A DNA stretch of 64,000 bases from Fibrisoma limi BUZ 3 (GCF_000296815.2 NZ_CAIT01000009.1:62001-126000), one strand, 5' to 3'. Numbered from the stretch's first letter, positions 1 to 8,784 are shown. Made by a program: numbers and translations. Notes: generated by a model not told the origin, from the letters alone.

Positions 1-246
1 CGTTCCTTTCAGTAGAACGGTGCAACCGGCCAGCGCTTCGTTGGTAGTTGCATCGATGACCCGACCACTAACTGTTATATCGGCCGTCGGCTGATTAGGT
101 TGACTTGGTGTGTTCGCAGACTGATTCAGTACTGTATCGTTTGCCCATGCAGCAGCAGGCAGGATAGCTACCATGATCAAACCCAGCAGCAACCCCCATC
201 GAAACCGATCGGTCAGCCAATAGAGAGGATGATAAAAAAAATCCAT
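1..246 (-). CDS. N-terminus of carboxypeptidase-regulatory-domain protein (probable TonB-dependent receptor), cut by window edge
   Basis: Only the first 82 codons lie in the window; the gene continues beyond position 1. The protein starts at an ATG (246). A basic N-terminus is followed by a hydrophobic stretch (residues 18-34) ending in an AAAWA cleavage-like site, so it is exported. From about residue 57 it reads ITVSGRVIDATTNEALAGCT, the start of a carboxypeptidase-regulatory (CarboxypepD_reg-like) beta-sandwich. In Bacteroidota this module usually precedes a TonB plug and an outer-membrane barrel, so a SusC-like receptor is the likely identity, but the plug and barrel are not visible here. 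Another exported protein with the same leader module is possible. Confidence 0.7.
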   Translation of the reverse strand, partial: MDFFYHPLYWLTDRFRWGLLLGLIMVAILPAAAWANDTVLNQSANTPSQPNQPTADITVSGRVIDATTNEALAGCTVLLKGT

Positions 247-517
247 AGCAGGAAGTTTAAATTCAACGACAAATTTCCGGGTATGCTTCTTTAGTCGAAA
301 TGCATTGAGGGGGAATTAAAGAATTGATAATACGCTCGTTATTTATCTAATAGTTGACTTTAGCACTTTGTGAACTTTTCCAGTAATTAATTATAAATAC
401 TGCTATCCGTCAGAAGGTTGCCTGCAATAAAATTCAATTATTTCTGGTTCAACTACAAATTAATATTATGAGCGGATTAATTGATAGACGCCATTAACTA
501 AGATAATTTAACAAAAA
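247..517. other. gene-free AT-rich intergenic region
   Basis: This is AT-rich spacer between the divergently exported protein gene (start 246) and the terminator of the next minus-strand gene. It should hold the promoter and leader of the gene starting at 246. I see no clear TAnnTTTG box on the minus strand, no RNA gene and no convincing small ORF. Confidence 0.5.
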
Positions 518-562
518 GGGCCAGGGCACATGCAAGTCAATGACATGCATAGGCCCTGGCCC
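518..562 (-). terminator. intrinsic terminator of the DUF6069-like gene
   Basis: The arms 518-534 and 546-562 form a 17-bp stem with two mismatches and an 11-nt loop. Read on the minus strand it follows the stop codon at 582 by about 20 nt and ends in a TTTTTG run, as expected for Rho-independent termination. Confidence 0.8.
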
Positions 563-581
563 ATTATAGCTGTATGTGTGA

Positions 582-1001
582 TTAACTACGAGCGAAGCGA
601 TTAAAGGTGAACACCACTACCCCCGCTACCACAACATGCATTAATTCCAGAATAACGACCATGCCGATCGGTACGTTGGGGATGCTGAACGGTGAGAAAA
701 ACGACAGCAGAACGATAACAGCCGCAACGATATTGAATAGACGCAGCGGGTTCCTGGTGAATCGATTCAGGATAACCAGCACCAGGCCGGCTACTAAAGA
801 TGGCAGTAGCGACGCGATCAGTACCGGCACAGCGCTCAGGGGCTCACCGGCATTGGGAATGATCAGATCGCCGGGGATGGCCCCCGTGGCTAAGCCGATC
901 TGAAACAGTAAGACGTTAACAATAGCCGATATAACACCGGCGATGGCAGCCAGCGACAGCACCCTGCCGACACTGGGAGTAGATGAAATCCGGGTTTCCA
1001 T
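582..1001 (-). CDS. four-helix membrane protein, DUF6069-like
   Basis: This is a 139-residue integral membrane protein with four predicted helices: about 14-36, 55-78, 87-105 and 109-133. A conserved-looking PSLVAGLVL segment and a C-terminal VFTFNRFARS end are typical of the small DUF6069-type membrane proteins. No function is established for this family and none can be inferred from the neighbours. The start is the ATG at 1001. The gene stands alone, with a strong terminator after the stop codon. The family assignment is by overall pattern (length, four helices, loop composition) and is less certain than the membrane topology. Confidence 0.6.
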   Translation of the reverse strand: METRISSTPSVGRVLSLAAIAGVISAIVNVLLFQIGLATGAIPGDLIIPNAGEPLSAVPVLIASLLPSLVAGLVLVILNRFTRNPLRLFNIVAAVIVLLSFFSPFSIPNVPIGMVVILELMHVVVAGVVVFTFNRFARS

Positions 1002-1287
1002 ACAACAAACGAGTTAATTAATTAGCATTGATTTAGTGGTAAGTCCAGTGAGTTGCGCCGTCTGCTCCCAGACTATTCGCGCAGTTCATTATTCAGTAAG
1101 GCAGCCGATGATTAAATGGGTTTGCCTTTGCGGTTTATCAGCACCGATTGATTGGCCTTTGCATTTCGTCCGGTGGCGAACGTCGCTACTACCTGCTCGT
1201 GTTCTGCAGGGTTGAAGCAGCCGGTCAATCAAAGATCCAGTTTATATCGTCGCTTCATTTTATAACACTGTTTTTATCAAGCAAAAA

Positions 1288-1311
1288 ATAAAAGGCTCAT
1301 AAGCCTTTTAT
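1288..1311 (-). terminator. tetR terminator overlapping the stop codon
   Basis: A perfect 10-bp stem (1288-1297 with 1302-1311) has a 4-nt loop. On the minus strand it is followed by TTTTTTGC. The TGA stop codon of the TetR gene (1297-1299) falls at the loop, so the last codons of the gene form part of the terminator. Confidence 0.85.
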
Positions 1312-1875
1312 AAAACGGCCGATGGCGTCTTCTACTAATTGTTCAAAACGGCCAATCGCTTCCGGATGACAATCGTGATGGGCCATGGCAACAAACCCCT
1401 GTATCAGCGCAAACCAGTGCATAAGCACTGACTCAACATCATCGCTCGTTAATTGGCTCAAAACATTCCGTATGCTCTGCAAACCTTCTTCGGCTTCCTG
1501 AGCAGCATCGCTATGGCACACCGCACCGTCGAGGTTAAACATGAGCGCGTACCGTTCCGGATTCTCCTTAGCAAACCGCAGCATCGCCAGCGACACAGCT
1601 TTTAGTTGCTTTTTGGGTTTGTCGGGCCGCTCCGCCAAAGCGGCTAGCTGAGCATCGCGCAGTTGCCGAAAACCTTCCCGCTGCAACTCGGCCAGAATAG
1701 CCTCCTTCCCACCAAAATAATGATAAATAGCTGTCGTACTGGTCTGGAGCCGGTCAGCAATCTTGCGGGTGGATACGCCCGGCCAGCCTTCTTCGCCCGC
1801 CAGCGTGAGGGTCTGACGAAGAATATCCTGCTTGAGCGACTCCTGGTATTCTGCTTTCCGTGACATCTTAGCCAT
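1297..1875 (-). CDS. TetR/AcrR-family transcriptional regulator
   Basis: This 192-residue protein has an N-terminal helix-turn-helix (about residues 15-60). It contains the hallmark TSTTAIYHYFGGKEAILAEL, in which the YHYF(G)xK recognition-helix signature of TetR proteins is clear. The C-terminal half is helical and resembles the WHG/TetR_C_33-type ligand domain (MFNLDGA, then HWFALIQGFVAMAH). It is transcribed divergently from the flavoprotein gene at 2223. A 13-nt palindrome at 2156-2168 overlaps that gene's promoter, so repression of the flavoprotein is the likely role (inference). The start is the ATG at 1875; a second in-frame ATG lies three codons later. The ligand is unknown. Confidence 0.88.
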   Translation of the reverse strand: MAKMSRKAEYQESLKQDILRQTLTLAGEEGWPGVSTRKIADRLQTSTTAIYHYFGGKEAILAELQREGFRQLRDAQLAALAERPDKPKKQLKAVSLAMLRFAKENPERYALMFNLDGAVCHSDAAQEAEEGLQSIRNVLSQLTSDDVESVLMHWFALIQGFVAMAHHDCHPEAIGRFEQLVEDAIGRFIKGL

Positions 1876-2155
1876 ATAACGCTGTTACAAAATAAAAGTT
1901 CTGATTAGTTTTAGAAATATGTCTGCCTCTGAATTGTAGTCTCTCTGATCACTTTTTCTATGCTTAACCTGGTAAAAGGAACTCGCCTGTTTACAGTTAA
2001 ATCATCCAAGGTTTACATCTCGGAGCAGGCAGGGTCAAGGTAAAGAATCCTGACCAGTTCTCCTCACTCGCTTCTTGATTGATGTATTTTAAAGTCAATA
2101 AGCAAAACTATATATACGCTGGAAGTTACTGCATTTGGGTTTGCGCCCCACAAAC
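1876..2155. other. divergent promoter region between TetR and flavoprotein genes
   Basis: Together with the operator and promoter at 2156-2194 this makes a 347-nt gene-free stretch. On the minus strand a box one base short of consensus (TTATTTTG, 1888-1895) lies close to the TetR start and may be its -7 element. No RNA gene or conserved small ORF is seen. Confidence 0.45.
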
Positions 2156-2168
2156 GCAACAATGTTGC
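2156..2168. promoter_or_regulatory. palindrome GCAACA-A-TGTTGC, candidate TetR operator
   Basis: This perfect 6+1+6 inverted repeat overlaps the TTG at -33 of the promoter for the gene at 2223 and lies in the region shared with the divergent TetR gene. Its size and position fit a TetR-family operator. The assignment to this TetR is inference. Confidence 0.5.
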
Positions 2169-2194
2169 ATTTGACAATATTTTTATTAGCTTTG
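2165..2194 (+). promoter_or_regulatory. Bacteroidota-type promoter for the flavoprotein gene
   Basis: The -33 core TTG (2165-2167), a 19-nt spacer and TAGCTTTG (2187-2194) match the Bacteroidota -33 / TAnnTTTG pattern. The ATG lies 28 nt after the -7 box. Confidence 0.65.
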
Positions 2195-2222
2195 TAGCTT
2201 TCAAGGTCAACTACCACAGCCA

Positions 2223-3158
2223 ATGAATCCAACTAGCTCTTTTGACGTAATCATTATCGGTGGCAGCTACGCCGGGTTGAGTGCCGCCATGACTCTCGGT
2301 CGGTCGCTACGTACTGTCCTCATCATCGACAGTGGTAAGCCCTGCAACCGCCAGACACCCCATTCGCATGGTTTTCTGACCCGCGACGGCGAAACACCCG
2401 GCCAGATTGCCGCCATCGCCAGAGATCAGGTTCTGACCTACCCCACGGTTTCGTTTCTTTCCGATAAAGTCACACAGGCCCAGCCGAGCGACATTGGTTT
2501 CTCGGTAGAAACGCAGTCCGGGCATCTATACAAAAGCCGGAAACTGCTACTTGCAACCGGCCTTGAAGACATCATGCCCGACATTCCGGGATTTGCTGAA
2601 TGTTGGGGCCGCACAATACTGCACTGCCCCTACTGCCACGGCTACGAGGTGCATGGTCAGCCGCTGGGTATTCTGGCTAACGGCGACATGGCGCATGAAC
2701 TGGTGCGTTTAATCCAGAACTGGAGCCCCGATCTGACCCTGTTCACGAACGGTCCTGCTACGTTGACCGACGAGCAACGCCAGTTCATTGAGCAGTTGGG
2801 TGTTCCGGTAGATGAGCGGTCATTGACGCACCTTATTCACCAGAACGGACGCCTGGCGGCATTGGCGTTCACCGACGGATCGATTCATGAACTGAACGCT
2901 GTGTTCAGCCGCGTACCATTCCGACAGCATTCGGATCTGGCCGTGCAGTTGGGTTGTAAGCTGACCGAGATGGGATTGATTAAGGCGGGCGAAATGGGAC
3001 AAACCGACGTACCCGGCCTGTTTGTGGCCGGCGATAATAGTACGCCTTTCCGGCAGGTAGCGATCGCCACCGCCAACGGAGTGAAAGCCGGTGCCTGGAT
3101 GAACAAGGAAATGATTGAAGAAGATATTGCTCTGAAGTTCTCAGTGGTAAGCGGGTAA
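2223..3158 (+). CDS. thioredoxin-reductase-like FAD/NAD(P)-dependent oxidoreductase
   Basis: This 311-residue flavoprotein has the size of a bacterial thioredoxin reductase. It contains an N-terminal FAD-binding Rossmann motif (IIGGSYAGLSAA, residues 11-22), the ATG motif at 111-113, a redox CPYCHG motif (C135, C138) and a second FAD motif (GLFVAGDNS) near the C-terminus. The CPYCHGYE form differs from the CATC/CAVC of true TrxB and is typical of a side branch of the family, often annotated only as NAD(P)/FAD-dependent oxidoreductase. The expected activity is NAD(P)H-dependent disulfide reduction in the cytoplasm; the partner is unknown. The divergent TetR gene and shared operator suggest that expression is induced by a ligand. 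Confidence 0.85.
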   Translation: MNPTSSFDVIIIGGSYAGLSAAMTLGRSLRTVLIIDSGKPCNRQTPHSHGFLTRDGETPGQIAAIARDQVLTYPTVSFLSDKVTQAQPSDIGFSVETQSGHLYKSRKLLLATGLEDIMPDIPGFAECWGRTILHCPYCHGYEVHGQPLGILANGDMAHELVRLIQNWSPDLTLFTNGPATLTDEQRQFIEQLGVPVDERSLTHLIHQNGRLAALAFTDGSIHELNAVFSRVPFRQHSDLAVQLGCKLTEMGLIKAGEMGQTDVPGLFVAGDNSTPFRQVAIATANGVKAGAWMNKEMIEEDIALKFSVVSG

Positions 3159-3263
3159 GCGCCAGTAACGTTGCAGCCTGGTACCAGGAATGAAACTAGT
3201 GTCCAGAGAGGAAACAGGTTTTGTAACTGACTACTGGCATCGGGAGCGAGCGATCAAGAAGCA

Positions 3264-3299
3264 CAAATCCTGACCAGCCAAGTGGCTAGTCAGGATTTG
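3264..3299. terminator. bidirectional hairpin between convergent genes
   Basis: The arms 3264-3280 and 3283-3299 pair with a single mismatch and a 2-nt loop. The hairpin lies between the stops of the flavoprotein (3158, plus) and the phytase (3318, minus). There is no strong T-run on either strand. Confidence 0.65.
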
Positions 3300-3317
3300 G
3301 TATAACAGTCTTCTTTT

Positions 3318-4418
3318 CTACTTCTGCGCTATCTTCTTCAATTCCTTACCCATAATGTCCTCCCAACGGTAGAGCTGGAAGGTCCGGTCGTCGCTCATGG
3401 CAATGAACAGACCGTAGCGGAACTGGCTGTTCAGTGGGACCGATACTGTTTCAGAGCCGTCGCTTTGGTGGGCGCTGACGGTTACCACCTTAATCAGGTC
3501 ATGCTGGTTCGGATTCGCTACGGCTCCCTCCCGGCTGAAAATGTGGAACCGGTTGGCCCCCTGGTCCGACACCAGAATGTAGCCGGTCGTATCGGTCAGC
3601 TTATAAATCGAGATGCCTTCGTGATCTTCGGCAAAACCGGTGGATGCAAAAAGAGCCAGTTCCTGGTTACCCTTCTCCGGATCGGCGTAATACTTACGGA
3701 CTCCCTTGCCCTCGTCGGAGTAGTAGACGTAGCCCAGTTCGTCGTCAACGGCAACGGATTCAATCTCTTTCAGACCGCTGTATTGTCCGAATTTGCGAAC
3801 CAGCGTCGCTTTTACAGTACCCGACCCGTTGTCTTCCAGCAGGTACTGCCACAAGTACGTTCCATCGGTCGGTCCACTCTTACGGCCCACTACGGCGTAG
3901 ATCTGCCCGGCTTTGTTTTTGTATAAGGCAATCCCCATCAGGTCGCGGAAGGCGGTACCCGTTTCACCGACGAACATAGCAAGTCCTCCCCCATCGACCG
4001 GTTTCATATCCGGCAGTGAATAGATACGCAGCTTATGGGTAAATCGCTCGGTCGTTACGGCAATATCGGTGGGTTTACCGTTTAGCCTCAGACCGTATTC
4101 TACGTCCACATTGTCAGGGCGCTGCAACCCTTTTACAACCTTGTCGGCCTGAATTTTGCCGTTTAGATCAAAGACGTACAGACCGCCGTCCTGCTCTTTG
4201 TCCGTACCGATGATCAGGCTCCTGGCCGGGTCCTGCGGGTTAATCCATACCGCCGGATCATCCGAATCGTGCTGGACAGGATCGGTGATGACAACTGGCT
4301 TAACAATGGTTTCCCCGATCGGCGTTGTCGCAGCCGCCGTCTGGGCTTCAGTCCGGCAGCCCTGCTCCAGCACGGAGAGCAGCAGGCAACCGCTGAGGAT
4401 GAGTGTTGTAGAATTCAC
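3318..4418 (-). CDS. beta-propeller 3-phytase, exported
   Basis: This 366-residue protein matches the calcium-dependent beta-propeller phytases, which release phosphate from inositol hexakisphosphate. Seen in the sequence are the family signature HDSDDPAVWINPQDPARS (about residues 52-69), the IIGTDKEQDGGLYVFDL blade, and later DHEGISIY, ILVSDQGANRF and a C-terminal blade. The N-terminus is hydrophobic with cysteines at 11 and 21, so it may be a lipoprotein, although neither lipobox is ideal. The start is a GTG at 4418; an in-frame TAA two codons upstream rules out a longer form. It lies downstream of the beta-helix lipoprotein and the TonB-dependent receptor on the same strand, so the set probably scavenges organic phosphate (inference). 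Confidence 0.88.
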   Translation of the reverse strand: MNSTTLILSGCLLLSVLEQGCRTEAQTAAATTPIGETIVKPVVITDPVQHDSDDPAVWINPQDPARSLIIGTDKEQDGGLYVFDLNGKIQADKVVKGLQRPDNVDVEYGLRLNGKPTDIAVTTERFTHKLRIYSLPDMKPVDGGGLAMFVGETGTAFRDLMGIALYKNKAGQIYAVVGRKSGPTDGTYLWQYLLEDNGSGTVKATLVRKFGQYSGLKEIESVAVDDELGYVYYSDEGKGVRKYYADPEKGNQELALFASTGFAEDHEGISIYKLTDTTGYILVSDQGANRFHIFSREGAVANPNQHDLIKVVTVSAHQSDGSETVSVPLNSQFRYGLFIAMSDDRTFQLYRWEDIMGKELKKIAQK

Positions 4419-4445
4419 GGGCCGTTAAAGGTCAAAAACAATGAA

Positions 4446-4478
4446 AATCCCCGGTCCGGTCGGGCCAAACCGGGGATT
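4446..4478 (-). terminator. intercistronic hairpin between lipoprotein and phytase genes
   Basis: A perfect 10-bp stem (4446-4455 with 4469-4478) is followed on the minus strand by TTTTC. It lies between the lipoprotein stop (4490) and the phytase start (4418). It may be a partial terminator or an mRNA 3'-end stabiliser that lowers phytase expression relative to the upstream genes. Confidence 0.6.
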
Positions 4479-4489
4479 GTGAGTGTACT

Positions 4490-5749
4490 TTACTTCGTGC
4501 CGAAAGCACCGATGGTTGTTGTCGGCTCAGGCGACTTGTACGTTACGCCGTTGATGGTTAATCCGTTGGCGTAGTTACGCGTGAAACTGGTAGTTCCTTT
4601 GCCCAGCGTCGGCGAACCGGCCTGTACACTGAAGTCCCACGCCTGATTGAACGTAGCGTTCGTCATGGCAGTGTTCAGCGGGTAGTTGACGAATTTCGGA
4701 TCGTTGTCGCCGGCCGTTTTGCTGATGATGTCGTTGCTCCCCGCCAGAATTTCCGTCGACGGCTGGAACTGGTTGACGGCCTCCTGCGTGAAGGCGTAGT
4801 ACATGTTGTTGCTCACTTTTGAGCGGTTATCTTCCGGAGCACCTTTGTCGCGCTTGATACCGAACCGGTCGTTCACGAGCAGGTTGTTGTACAGATCGGC
4901 ACGGACGGTTTTTTCAAGCCAGATTGAACCACCTTTTGTGGTTGGTCGGCGCCAGCCAGCGTTTACAATCGTGTTATTATAGCCAACCACATACGCCTGC
5001 GGGCTGCGGTCGCCGGAGTTTGAGAGCTTCAGACCGTTGGTGTTCGGGCTGTAGATCAGGTTAAACGCTACGTCGGCCACAACGCCCGATTTGATGTTAA
5101 TCGCGTCGCCGTTGGCAATACCCGTCGTGTAGAATTTGTTGTTCGCGACGATCACCTTACCGCCTTCGAGGTAGAAACCGTCTTCGTAGAAATTACGAAC
5201 GGTGCTGCTGGTAACCACAAACTGACCGTTCACGTCCGGGTAGTAAATAGCCGGGATGCGTTCGCCGGCCGCGGCTTTGTACAAACCACCTTTTACGGAC
5301 GGCGACGTTTCCGTCGTGACGGCACCACCGTATTCCAGAACGGTGTTCTGCATGACAAATTCTGCACAGGTCGGTGCGGCTACGATACCACCCCACAGCG
5401 CGCCAAATTCATTTTTTACGGTTTTCCAGGCATCCGGAACCGTGAATTTCACCGGGTTCTGTGATGTACCGAGGCTGTACAGGTTACCGCGCACCACGAT
5501 CTCGGGTTTCACCGTCGAGTCGTTCATCAGAACCGTTACGCCCTCTTCAATGGTCAGGGTTTTGCCCGCCGGAACCTGGAGGTGGCCGGTGATCTTGTAG
5601 GTGCTTCCTTTCTTCCACACCCCGGATACTTCACCCGAAACAGCCTCCTGAACGACCGGCTGTGGTGTCGGATCGGTGGTGCTGGTTTCTTCCTTACAAC
5701 CCGTAAAGACGACGGTCGACAGCGCAGCGACGAATAATAACTTTTTCAT
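4490..5749 (-). CDS. lipoprotein with right-handed parallel beta-helix
   Basis: The 419-residue product starts with a clear lipoprotein signal (KKLLFVAALSTVVFTGC, Cys18) followed by a Pro/Thr linker. From about residue 50 it shows the repetitive hydrophobic pattern of a right-handed beta-helix (YKITGHLQVPAGKTLTIEEG, then successive NNKFY, NAINI, NNTIV and NNLLV turns). No catalytic residues of a polysaccharide lyase stand out. The gene directly follows the TonB-dependent receptor (43-nt gap) and precedes the phytase. It may be a surface-exposed partner of the receptor, in the position a SusD-like lipoprotein holds in other systems. That role is inference. Confidence 0.75.
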   Translation of the reverse strand: MKKLLFVAALSTVVFTGCKEETSTTDPTPQPVVQEAVSGEVSGVWKKGSTYKITGHLQVPAGKTLTIEEGVTVLMNDSTVKPEIVVRGNLYSLGTSQNPVKFTVPDAWKTVKNEFGALWGGIVAAPTCAEFVMQNTVLEYGGAVTTETSPSVKGGLYKAAAGERIPAIYYPDVNGQFVVTSSTVRNFYEDGFYLEGGKVIVANNKFYTTGIANGDAINIKSGVVADVAFNLIYSPNTNGLKLSNSGDRSPQAYVVGYNNTIVNAGWRRPTTKGGSIWLEKTVRADLYNNLLVNDRFGIKRDKGAPEDNRSKVSNNMYYAFTQEAVNQFQPSTEILAGSNDIISKTAGDNDPKFVNYPLNTAMTNATFNQAWDFSVQAGSPTLGKGTTSFTRNYANGLTINGVTYKSPEPTTTIGAFGTK

Positions 5750-5792
5750 GAGGTTTGCTTGTGATACGTGTTAATATGGTTGTCTATTAGTG

Positions 5793-8546
5793 CTATTGAA
5801 ATCGGTACCGGAGGCCAAGCAGATACGAGCGCTGATAGTAGTCCCGACGCACGAGCGTTTGACCCGGCTCCGACTGGAACGGAATACCTTCGTTCTTCGG
5901 GCTCGTGTTTTTGATGTACACTTCCAGGGGCGTATTGAGCAGGTTGTTGGCCTTGGCAAAGAAGCTGAAGCCTTTCCCGAACGTTTTCTCGACAGAAGCA
6001 TCCATTTGAACAAAACCCTTCTGCCACAGGTCATTGTCCACGAACTGCGAGACCGTATTGATCCGGTCGCCGGTATAATTCAGGGCCAGTTGTCCATCCC
6101 AGCCGCTCTCCGTGTTTTTGTACAGCAGCGACAGGTTCGCTACGTGCGCCGACTGCCCGTAGAGCGGTCGCGTTTGGTTCACGGTAATGGTTTCAAGGTC
6201 GCCGGTCTGGTTACGGATTCGCTTCGATTTGGCGGTCGTGATTCGGGAGTGCGTGTAGGTGTAGTTCGCCTTGATGCCCAACACGTTCAGGTACTTGATA
6301 AAATCGACCTCAAGGCCGTAGTTGTTGGCGTTGCCGAAATTCCCCGGCGAGTAGTACGTATCCTGCCCGCGAATGGCGTCGCGTTGCAGCGTGTATTCAA
6401 TCGGATTCTGTAGACGTTTGTAGAAAGCGCCCACCATGAACTGCTCCGATGGCCGTGGGAAAAATTCGTAGCGAAGGTCGATGTTATCGGCGATGGCCCG
6501 CTTCAGGTCCGGATTACCGCGCTCCTGGTATTCTTCCTGCACGATGCGGTACGGCACGATCTCGAAAAAGCCGGGCCGGTTGATCGACCGGAAGTACGAA
6601 GCCCGGAGGTTGGTCCGCTCCTGCGGTATGTACCGAACGTGCAGACTCGGCAGTACATCGGTGTACAGTTGCTTGCCCGTTGGCCGGTCTTCGCCAATCT
6701 GGAACCGCATCGCATACCCCTGATCGGTATTTTCGACGCGAACCCCACCCACAATCTCTGTCCGCTGCGTCTGGGTCTTAACTTGCAGGTACCCAGCCTT
6801 GATCACTTCGCTGGCGTCGTAGGTCAGGGCCGTCGCTACGGCACCGCGTGGGTTGATGACAGTCCAGGCAATGTCGGCGTAGTTGGTAAAATCAACCCCG
6901 TAGCGGGCCAGCAGATTCGTTGGCCGCAGTTGGTAGTTATTGTAGAAATTGGCACGTTGCTTGTCGCGGTACAGGCCACCCGCCATCCAGTCGACGGCAA
7001 CGCCAGCAATGGACGTCGTGTAGGTCAGGTTGAGGTAGCCCGCCAGATCCCGGTCGGAGTTATGCTCCCACCGGCGGGTTGCGTTGCCAACCGTCGTACG
7101 GGTCTCTACGTTGTTTTTGCGTTCGCCCAGCAGCGGAATCGTCGTGTTGTCGGGTACGTCGTTCGTAGCCTCTGAATACACCGCCGACCATTGCAGCCGC
7201 AGGTTGTCCTGCAACTTGTGCTCGCCCTGAAGCGTACTGGTGTAAATCTGCTGCTTAGTCAGCCGCGACCGCGTTGAGTAGCCCAACGTAGCGTTACCGA
7301 GTTCGAGATCATAGCCGCCAATGGTCAACTGAGTCGATTTGGTATCCCGCACCTGCGCATTGGTCAGACTCATGAAGGCATTGTACCACTGGAGTTTATG
7401 CCGTGGGCTCAGCCGGTAATCCAGCTTGGCATGGATACCGTAGCGGGTTTGCTGTTCGGAATAGAGCCGTTCGTTCTGCTCCGTGAGCGTTACGCCCCGC
7501 AAGGTATCGACCGTTTCAAAATCGAAGAACAGACTGTTGCTGCCTCGGTACGTGTTCTGATAGCTACCCGCCACGATCACGCCCAGCTTCCGGTTGAAGA
7601 ACCGGTTTCCGATCGACAGCCCACCCAGCAGGTTTGGGGCCGGGCGGCTGTTTGTATAGGTCGATGTGGCCTTCGAAAAATCATTGGCAGTGGCGTTATA
7701 TTGGCTCCCGAACAATTCATAAGGTGATTGTTTGCTCACCTGCCCGGTCTGGAATCGCATAAAATCCCGGTCGAAAAACAGTTCGCTGTAGCCCGTCGAG
7801 AGGTTGGCCACGATGGACGGGCTATCCGGCGCATCCTTCATGACCATGTTGACGGCACCGCCAACGGCATCACCTTCCATGCTGGGTGTGAGAGCTTTAT
7901 AAACCTCCAGCCGATCGAGCAGTTCAGACGGAAAAATATCGAGCGGGACGTATCGGTAACGGTTGTCGGGGCTTGGAATCTTCACACCGTTGACGAGCGT
8001 GTAGTTGTAGCGCTTGTCCATGCCGCGCAGAATGGCGTACTGGCCGTCGCCGTTGCTGTTTCGCTCGATGGAAATTCCGGAAACGCGTTGAATCACATTC
8101 GCTACGGTGAGATCGGGCGAAAGCTGGATGGTTTTACCCGACACGATGTTCATAACCTGGCTGGCATTCCGCTCCAGGTTGCGGGCGGTGTTATCGCTGG
8201 CACCATCGCGTTTCGCAACAATAGCCACTTCCTGAAGCATCCGGTCTTCGGCCGGTTCCATCGAAAAATTGATGGTGAGCGTTTCCTGATCGACGGTTAC
8301 CGACTTGACGATGGTTTTATAAGTAAGATAGCTGATTCGGATTCGGTACTGCCCCGGCGTTACGTTACGAATGACGTACGATCCATCCAGCCCCGACACG
8401 CTATGCAGCCTGTTGTCCTCAACGATGATGTTGGCCCCAATCACCGGCTCTCCGGTAGCCGACTCGACCACCCGGCCTTTGACCGTAGCCGCCATCGCCT
8501 GAAGCGAAACGAAGAGACCCACTAAGACCAGATACGCGTTTTTCAT
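5793..8546 (-). CDS. TonB-dependent outer-membrane receptor
   Basis: This 917-residue receptor has a signal peptide (1-19) and a carboxypeptidase-regulatory domain (about 20-105, TVKGRVVESATGEPVIGANI). The TonB plug (about 125-240) contains NVIQRVSGISIERNSNGDG and the AVGGAVNMVMK end. The 22-strand barrel runs to a terminal aromatic (LLGLRYRFQ). Barrels of this type import large nutrients or chelates using TonB energy. The neighbours on the same strand, a beta-helix lipoprotein and a phytase, suggest an organic-phosphate-related substrate (inference). It is divergent from the propeller sensor kinase at 9069; the region between them carries repeated GTTAACAAGC words that could be the regulator's sites. 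Confidence 0.92.
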   Translation of the reverse strand: MKNAYLVLVGLFVSLQAMAATVKGRVVESATGEPVIGANIIVEDNRLHSVSGLDGSYVIRNVTPGQYRIRISYLTYKTIVKSVTVDQETLTINFSMEPAEDRMLQEVAIVAKRDGASDNTARNLERNASQVMNIVSGKTIQLSPDLTVANVIQRVSGISIERNSNGDGQYAILRGMDKRYNYTLVNGVKIPSPDNRYRYVPLDIFPSELLDRLEVYKALTPSMEGDAVGGAVNMVMKDAPDSPSIVANLSTGYSELFFDRDFMRFQTGQVSKQSPYELFGSQYNATANDFSKATSTYTNSRPAPNLLGGLSIGNRFFNRKLGVIVAGSYQNTYRGSNSLFFDFETVDTLRGVTLTEQNERLYSEQQTRYGIHAKLDYRLSPRHKLQWYNAFMSLTNAQVRDTKSTQLTIGGYDLELGNATLGYSTRSRLTKQQIYTSTLQGEHKLQDNLRLQWSAVYSEATNDVPDNTTIPLLGERKNNVETRTTVGNATRRWEHNSDRDLAGYLNLTYTTSIAGVAVDWMAGGLYRDKQRANFYNNYQLRPTNLLARYGVDFTNYADIAWTVINPRGAVATALTYDASEVIKAGYLQVKTQTQRTEIVGGVRVENTDQGYAMRFQIGEDRPTGKQLYTDVLPSLHVRYIPQERTNLRASYFRSINRPGFFEIVPYRIVQEEYQERGNPDLKRAIADNIDLRYEFFPRPSEQFMVGAFYKRLQNPIEYTLQRDAIRGQDTYYSPGNFGNANNYGLEVDFIKYLNVLGIKANYTYTHSRITTAKSKRIRNQTGDLETITVNQTRPLYGQSAHVANLSLLYKNTESGWDGQLALNYTGDRINTVSQFVDNDLWQKGFVQMDASVEKTFGKGFSFFAKANNLLNTPLEVYIKNTSPKNEGIPFQSEPGQTLVRRDYYQRSYLLGLRYRFQ

Positions 8547-8684
8547 TGCCTGTTATAGTCTTTGTCGAAAGAGCCGCCAGCGAGTCACCATGGTCGTGCG
8601 TTCCGACTGGACAAAGGTCAGGGTAAATGAAGGAGGAGAGCAAAGCTGGCCTGTGAACAAAAAGGCAACAAGGCAACAAAGGGC

Positions 8685-8694
8685 GTTAACAAGC
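8685..8694 (+). repeat. GTTAACAAGC repeat, copy 1
   Basis: First of three exact copies of this 10-mer in 300 nt of intergenic DNA (8685-8694, 8775-8784, and inverted at 8972-8981). A degenerate inverted copy (ACTTGTTAAT) lies at 9051-9060. These are candidate operator half-sites for the neighbouring response regulator. Confidence 0.6.
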
Positions 8695-8774
8695 AGGCAA
8701 CAACGTAAACACAGAAAGATTAATCAACTGACTATCAAGCAAAATCAGCGTTACAACCAAGCCATTATCTTATT

Positions 8775-8784
8775 GTTAACAAGC
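8775..8784 (+). repeat. GTTAACAAGC repeat, copy 2
   Basis: Exact direct copy of the 10-mer at 8685-8694, lying 90 nt from it. Confidence 0.6.

Noticed and set aside
7728-8525. 265-codon open frame antisense to the TonB-dependent receptor
   Set aside because: It lies wholly inside a well-supported receptor gene, lacks recognisable domains and is explained by high-GC codon use.
8664-8703. GGCAACAA repeats considered as a CRISPR array
   Set aside because: Units are only 8 nt, partly tandem without spacers, and no cas genes are present.
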